From assembly GCA_904502025.1 (NCBI GenBank), contig CAJGDJ010000018.1, positions 1 through 37,485 on the forward strand: a stretch of DNA of 37,485 nucleotides. Reading direction: 5' to 3'. This DNA comes from an uncultured Muribaculaceae bacterium (GTDB lineage Bacteria > Bacteroidota > Bacteroidia > Bacteroidales > Muribaculaceae). Position numbers and translations under genes: made by a program. The notes below the pieces were generated by a model. The model was given only the letters and a program-made list of their open reading frames with translations. It did no database searches and was not told the origin of the DNA. This document shows positions 33,649-37,485 of this stretch, piece after piece. The number at the start of each line of letters is the position of its first letter. The first letter of the stretch is position 1.

Positions 33649-36600
33649 TTATATTACAATCTTATGCGTTGAAGTCATGCCATTGATAGTTAGTTGCAAG
33701 ATATATACACCTTTTGTCGCAGGTTTTTCGATTGATGAAGCATTTTCAACAGCATTTACCATCATGCCCGAAAGAGTATAAATACACGCTTGGTCAACAT
33801 CACAACCAAATGTTATTTCTTGATTAGTTATTTTTATATCAATATTTTCAGCATCGATACCTTCAGCACCGGTGTATATGTGGCGAGTGAGTGAATAAGC
33901 CGCCATCCCATTTCCAGGTACATAAATATATATATTAGTGCGGTCTTGAGCCGAACCTCGAGTGAGATTATTCTTTGGTTTGCCAGTTAATGAATTATAT
34001 TGAAGATAATCTACGAGCATTCCAAAGTCATCGCCTCCATTGTCAACATTTCCTATGTTATCTTTAGGGAAATCCCAAAGTTTGGAGATATTACCCCAAT
34101 CGGTTAATCCTTCAACGCGAGCAATGTTGAATTTGTACGCAATATCATCAGATGTCGGGGTATATGAGTTAAATGAAGAACTATTGTATACAATGAACGG
34201 AATACCATCATGGATAAAGTATGTACCACCATTGCCATGATGTGTTAGAGGAGCTGTGTTGGTATCGGAAGACGCAAAAGAACTTATTAATGTTGCATTT
34301 GTGCTAGTTTCATTGAATTTGTAAAGAGTAAATGATGTACCAGCTCCATCGAGATAGAAATAATCTTTATCAATAGGGTAAATTCGGGCTGCAGTCCCAA
34401 TGCTTTTTGTTGTAGTTCCTGATACTTTTGATGGATAAAATGATGCTATTGTATTTACGATATAATCATTATTAACCAATGAGCCATTTTCTAGTTCCCA
34501 TCGATAAACTGTAGTTTCTGATGACGTTCCGTAAAGATATGCTTCTCCCTTGGAGATGTCGCCAATAATGCGAGCGTGGTCAATGCGAATATCCGGAACC
34601 GAAACAGTGATGCGAGGAGTGGCTTTTACTGTTTTTGCATCATTGTCAATGGTAGCTAAATCAATTGTTGCGATTTCTAAATTGTTTGTTTTGCCTTTTA
34701 GGTTCATTATACATAAGTTGCCACCATCATCAACAAAAACGTCATTACATGGGTATGTCTTTTTTAAGAAATCTCCGGTTAATGTGAGTGTTCCCAAATA
34801 TTCACCATTAGCGGCATCGTATTTTTCCAAATAAGCAGATGTGCTACCGTCATGACAAGCAATCCAAATAATATCTTTGCCATCTTGGTCTCCATATTGA
34901 GCAGAGCGTGTGCAAAAACCACGATAATTAGTGCTTGTAGTGCTATTCCACCAATCAATATTACTTTTTTCACTATTGCGAATCCAAAGATTGGTAAGGG
35001 TATAGATATTACTACCTGATGTAACTAAGTCGTATTCGTAATTATCTTCGTGTTTTGGTGTATAATTAGTTTCAGCGGTTCCAGGAGCTTCGCTTTGTCC
35101 TTCTACTTTGAATTGACGAACTTCAGAAACTCCATCTTCAAGGTTGGGATCAACACTTTCAGCTATTACTCTCCAATAATAAGTACCGTTGGCAAAGTAT
35201 GAAATTGGAACAGTGTATTGTAGCCAAATTTCATAATTACTATTTATACTTGACTCTTCTTTCCAATTGGAGTTGCCGGTAAAATATATTTCTGAAAAAT
35301 TAGGGTCTTTTGAAATTTCAAGAGTTGTTTTGGTTGTATAAACTTTTTCTTCATTAATCATTAAATAAGATTTTTTAGCAACAAATGAAATGTCAGAAGA
35401 ATGGGTTGTTTCATTATATGGTTTGAACAACTGTGGTGGCGTCATCGTAGGTTTCACCGGAGAGATGAATTGTCCAACGGTCGATGTGGTTGTTGTGTAA
35501 TTATCGTTTGCGGCAATTACTCTCCAATAATATTGGGTAGAGTTGGCAAGATTGAAATTAGACGATTGATAGGTGGTGCTTTCTGTTGTTGCCGAGAACG
35601 CAATATCATCAAATGTTTCAGATGTTGATAGCTCGATAGTATAAGTTGACCCCTTAACACCGGTCCATGAGAAATCGAAGCCTTGCTCGGTTTGCACATT
35701 GTCAATAGGAGAGTCGAGTGTTATAGGCATATCAGGGAGATAGATGCGATAACCTGCAAGACCATTCTTTGGTGCATATACATATACCATTACCGAGTTA
35801 TCTTCGTTCTTAACAGTTGCGATAGAATTTAATCCATATTGATGGTTTATTTTCCCAAGAGCACTACCTTCGGGAACATTCCAATATTTCTCCATTTTAG
35901 AGAAATCGTAAGATGATGGATTATAAGCAATGTTGAAATTATACCCTTTTCCTTCATGAGTTTCATTACAATAAATAAATAAGGGATATTGACCAAGTGT
36001 GATTTGGCTCATTCCCACAGCACCGATAGTTAGAGGTTTCAATTTTTCATCGGAAGTTGTATCGAATCCATCTACTAATGTTGCATATCCACCGGCGTTA
36101 AATGTATATAGAGTAGGATAGTTGCCTCCTCCATCAACTATGAATTGAGTAGATGAAATAGGCAAAACCCAAGGCGTTCCACCGGTTTTTCCTGTCGTTG
36201 GATAAAAACTGTTTGCAACTGTTGATTCTGTGGTCCACGAGCCATCGCTTTTGCGAGTCCAACGATATATGCGATTGTTGTTAGTGGTGGTCGTCGTATT
36301 TTCTGTTGAAGCCGCCCAAATTTCTCCCCCTGTTTTAGTTACGTCGCCACGAGCATTGACATAGTCGAACCGTAAATTTGCAGCACCATAAGAGAATTGT
36401 TTTGTGGTTTTTCCGGTTGAAATATCAACGGTACATACTGTTGTTAATATTGTTGAAGATGTACCCATTGCCACAACGCATAGATTATTCGCATCATCAA
36501 CAAATAGCCCGTTTGCTCCATAAGAGCCGGAGATACAATCACCTGACAATGTTATAGTGCGAATGTATTCACAAGTTTCTCCATTAAATTCCAATAAATG

Positions 36601-37485
36601 TAATTTAGATGAACTCTCACGATATGTAACATATACTTTGCCATTATAGGCAGCCATTGAGCGTCGGTTGTCCCCATTGAGTTCTGATAGTAATCCCCCT
36701 TCGTTGTCAAGTGTACTTCCGTTTGTGTATAGACTGTAATTGAACAATTCTTCTATTGACAAACGACCGGTTGTAGATTCTTTATAAGGACTTGTGAATT
36801 GGCGAACTTCAGATGTGGTTGCTGTGTAATTTTCGTGAGAAGCTTTTACTCGCCAATAGTATTTGGTTTCGCTTGCGAGATTGAAGTTGGCTGAACTATA
36901 ACTATTATTGGTTGTAGTTTCCGAGAATGCAATCTTCTCAAAGGTTGAAGTTGTAGATAATTCAAGGATGTAACTTGCTCCCTCAACACTGTTCCAAGAG
37001 AAATTAAAGTCTCCATCAAGGGTTGCATTATCGGCAGGAGCATCAAGAGTAATATCAATCTCAGGCAATGAAATGCGATATGCCGCAAGCCCATTTTTAG
37101 GAGCATAAAGGAATATGGTTGCACTTCCATCATCGTTTTTAATAGCAACAGTTTGGTCAAGAGCATAATCATGTTGCACTTTTCCTAATTTATTCTCTGG
37201 AATTGATTTCATAAATTGAAATTGAGAGAAATCAAAATTATGTTTGTTTGCAACGATAGAAAAACTGTGACCAGAGCCATTATGGTTGTCATCAACATAA
37301 ACGAACAATGGAGTATTGCCGATTGTAATAGAACAAGTTCCGTTGGAAAGAGCATTCATTGGCTGAATAGCTGCATTATCAGCAAAACTACTATTGAGAG
37401 AGGCTGTAGTGCCACTATTAAAAGTGTATAATGAGGGGTGAGTGCTAGCACCATCAACAATAAACTGTGTCGAAGATATTGGTTG
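33649..37485 (-). CDS. Secreted modular propeller/fibronectin-type protein with T9SS tail (5' partial)
   Basis: The frame stays open to the window edge, so at least 1278 codons are visible and the start lies outside. The Met at 37359 is internal: the codons before it read PISSTQFIVDG, the same motif that recurs inside propeller blocks. The visible order is: end of a propeller block, fibronectin-like domain, propeller block (SMAAYNGKVYVTYRESSSKL), fibronectin-like domain, another related domain (PPQLFKPYNETTHSSDISFV), propeller block, and a T9SS sorting domain ending in GVYILQLTINGMTSTHKIVI. Each propeller block carries RITLTGDC-like, VLPISSTQFIVDG-like and YAPKNGLAAYRI-like segments. No catalytic domain is visible. 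It precedes the GHL10 gene by 51 bases with no terminator between, so co-transcription is likely. Confidence 0.85.
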   Translation of the reverse strand, partial: QPISSTQFIVDGASTHPSLYTFNSGTTASLNSSFADNAAIQPMNALSNGTCSITIGNTPLFVYVDDNHNGSGHSFSIVANKHNFDFSQFQFMKSIPENKLGKVQHDYALDQTVAIKNDDGSATIFLYAPKNGLAAYRISLPEIDITLDAPADNATLDGDFNFSWNSVEGASYILELSTTSTFEKIAFSETTTNNSYSSANFNLASETKYYWRVKASHENYTATTSEVRQFTSPYKESTTGRLSIEELFNYSLYTNGSTLDNEGGLLSELNGDNRRSMAAYNGKVYVTYRESSSKLHLLEFNGETCEYIRTITLSGDCISGSYGANGLFVDDANNLCVVAMGTSSTILTTVCTVDISTGKTTKQFSYGAANLRFDYVNARGDVTKTGGEIWAASTENTTTTTNNNRIYRWTRKSDGSWTTESTVANSFYPTTGKTGGTPWVLPISSTQFIVDGGGNYPTLYTFNAGGYATLVDGFDTTSDEKLKPLTIGAVGMSQITLGQYPLFIYCNETHEGKGYNFNIAYNPSSYDFSKMEKYWNVPEGSALGKINHQYGLNSIATVKNEDNSVMVYVYAPKNGLAGYRIYLPDMPITLDSPIDNVQTEQGFDFSWTGVKGSTYTIELSTSETFDDIAFSATTESTTYQSSNFNLANSTQYYWRVIAANDNYTTTTSTVGQFISPVKPTMTPPQLFKPYNETTHSSDISFVAKKSYLMINEEKVYTTKTTLEISKDPNFSEIYFTGNSNWKEESSINSNYEIWLQYTVPISYFANGTYYWRVIAESVDPNLEDGVSEVRQFKVEGQSEAPGTAETNYTPKHEDNYEYDLVTSGSNIYTLTNLWIRNSEKSNIDWWNSTTSTNYRGFCTRSAQYGDQDGKDIIWIACHDGSTSAYLEKYDAANGEYLGTLTLTGDFLKKTYPCNDVFVDDGGNLCIMNLKGKTNNLEIATIDLATIDNDAKTVKATPRITVSVPDIRIDHARIIGDISKGEAYLYGTSSETTVYRWELENGSLVNNDYIVNTIASFYPSKVSGTTTKSIGTAARIYPIDKDYFYLDGAGTSFTLYKFNETSTNATLISSFASSDTNTAPLTHHGNGGTYFIHDGIPFIVYNSSSFNSYTPTSDDIAYKFNIARVEGLTDWGNISKLWDFPKDNIGNVDNGGDDFGMLVDYLQYNSLTGKPKNNLTRGSAQDRTNIYIYVPGNGMAAYSLTRHIYTGAEGIDAENIDIKITNQEITFGCDVDQACIYTLSGMMVNAVENASSIEKPATKGVYILQLTINGMTSTHKIVI

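Overview
The window looks like a chromosome segment of an AT-rich member of the Bacteroidales (phylum Bacteroidota), possibly a gut lineage such as Muribaculaceae; family level is a guess. Supporting signs are the long three-domain IspG, C-terminal sorting tails of the type IX secretion system (T9SS), a lipoprotein with acidic residues after the lipid cysteine, bifunctional HisB, tandem Skp/OmpH genes before BamA, promoters of the TAnnTTTG type, and few Shine-Dalgarno sites.

Positions 1-1962 hold a diversity-generating retroelement (DGR). It has the 3' end of a target gene with a formylglycine-generating-enzyme/C-type-lectin fold and a variable repeat (VR, 118-235), an HRDC-domain accessory gene, a DGR-type reverse transcriptase, and a template repeat (TR, 1808-1925). 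VR and TR differ at 15 template adenines and only one other base. The accessory-RT-TR cassette is flanked by a 28-column imperfect inverted repeat. Positions 1963-2356 are non-coding: stem-loops, a REP-doublet-like element and a 23-base relic resembling the target gene.

Positions 2357-8155 (minus) form a compact run rpoN - PAP2-like membrane protein - purE - ispG - M16 peptidase. Divergent to it is an iron-dependent alcohol dehydrogenase (8328-9497), followed by a 151-bp palindromic intergenic repeat and a bidirectional terminator.

Positions 9834-15393 (minus) are a histidine operon, hisG-hisD-hisC-hisB, with a CaCA-type cation antiporter at its end. Upstream of hisG is a complete attenuator: promoter, a 15-residue leader peptide with four His codons (HHHFH), a possible antiterminator and an intrinsic terminator. 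Positions 15487-17426 are a decayed T9SS-exported protein gene with a 5' truncation, an in-frame TGA and a homopolymer frameshift.

Positions 17664-19716 (plus) carry prmC-recX-comF, overlapping and probably co-transcribed. Positions 19729-25908 (minus) carry murI and an envelope cluster (DUF6089-like outer-membrane protein, uppS, bamA, two skp/ompH genes), preceded by a DUF6242-like lipoprotein gene (to 27429) and ribD. Positions 28762-37485 (minus) hold two very large secreted modular proteins with T9SS tails. One starts with a GHL10 glycosidase-like domain; the other runs off the window. No rRNA, tRNA, CRISPR array or transposase gene was seen.
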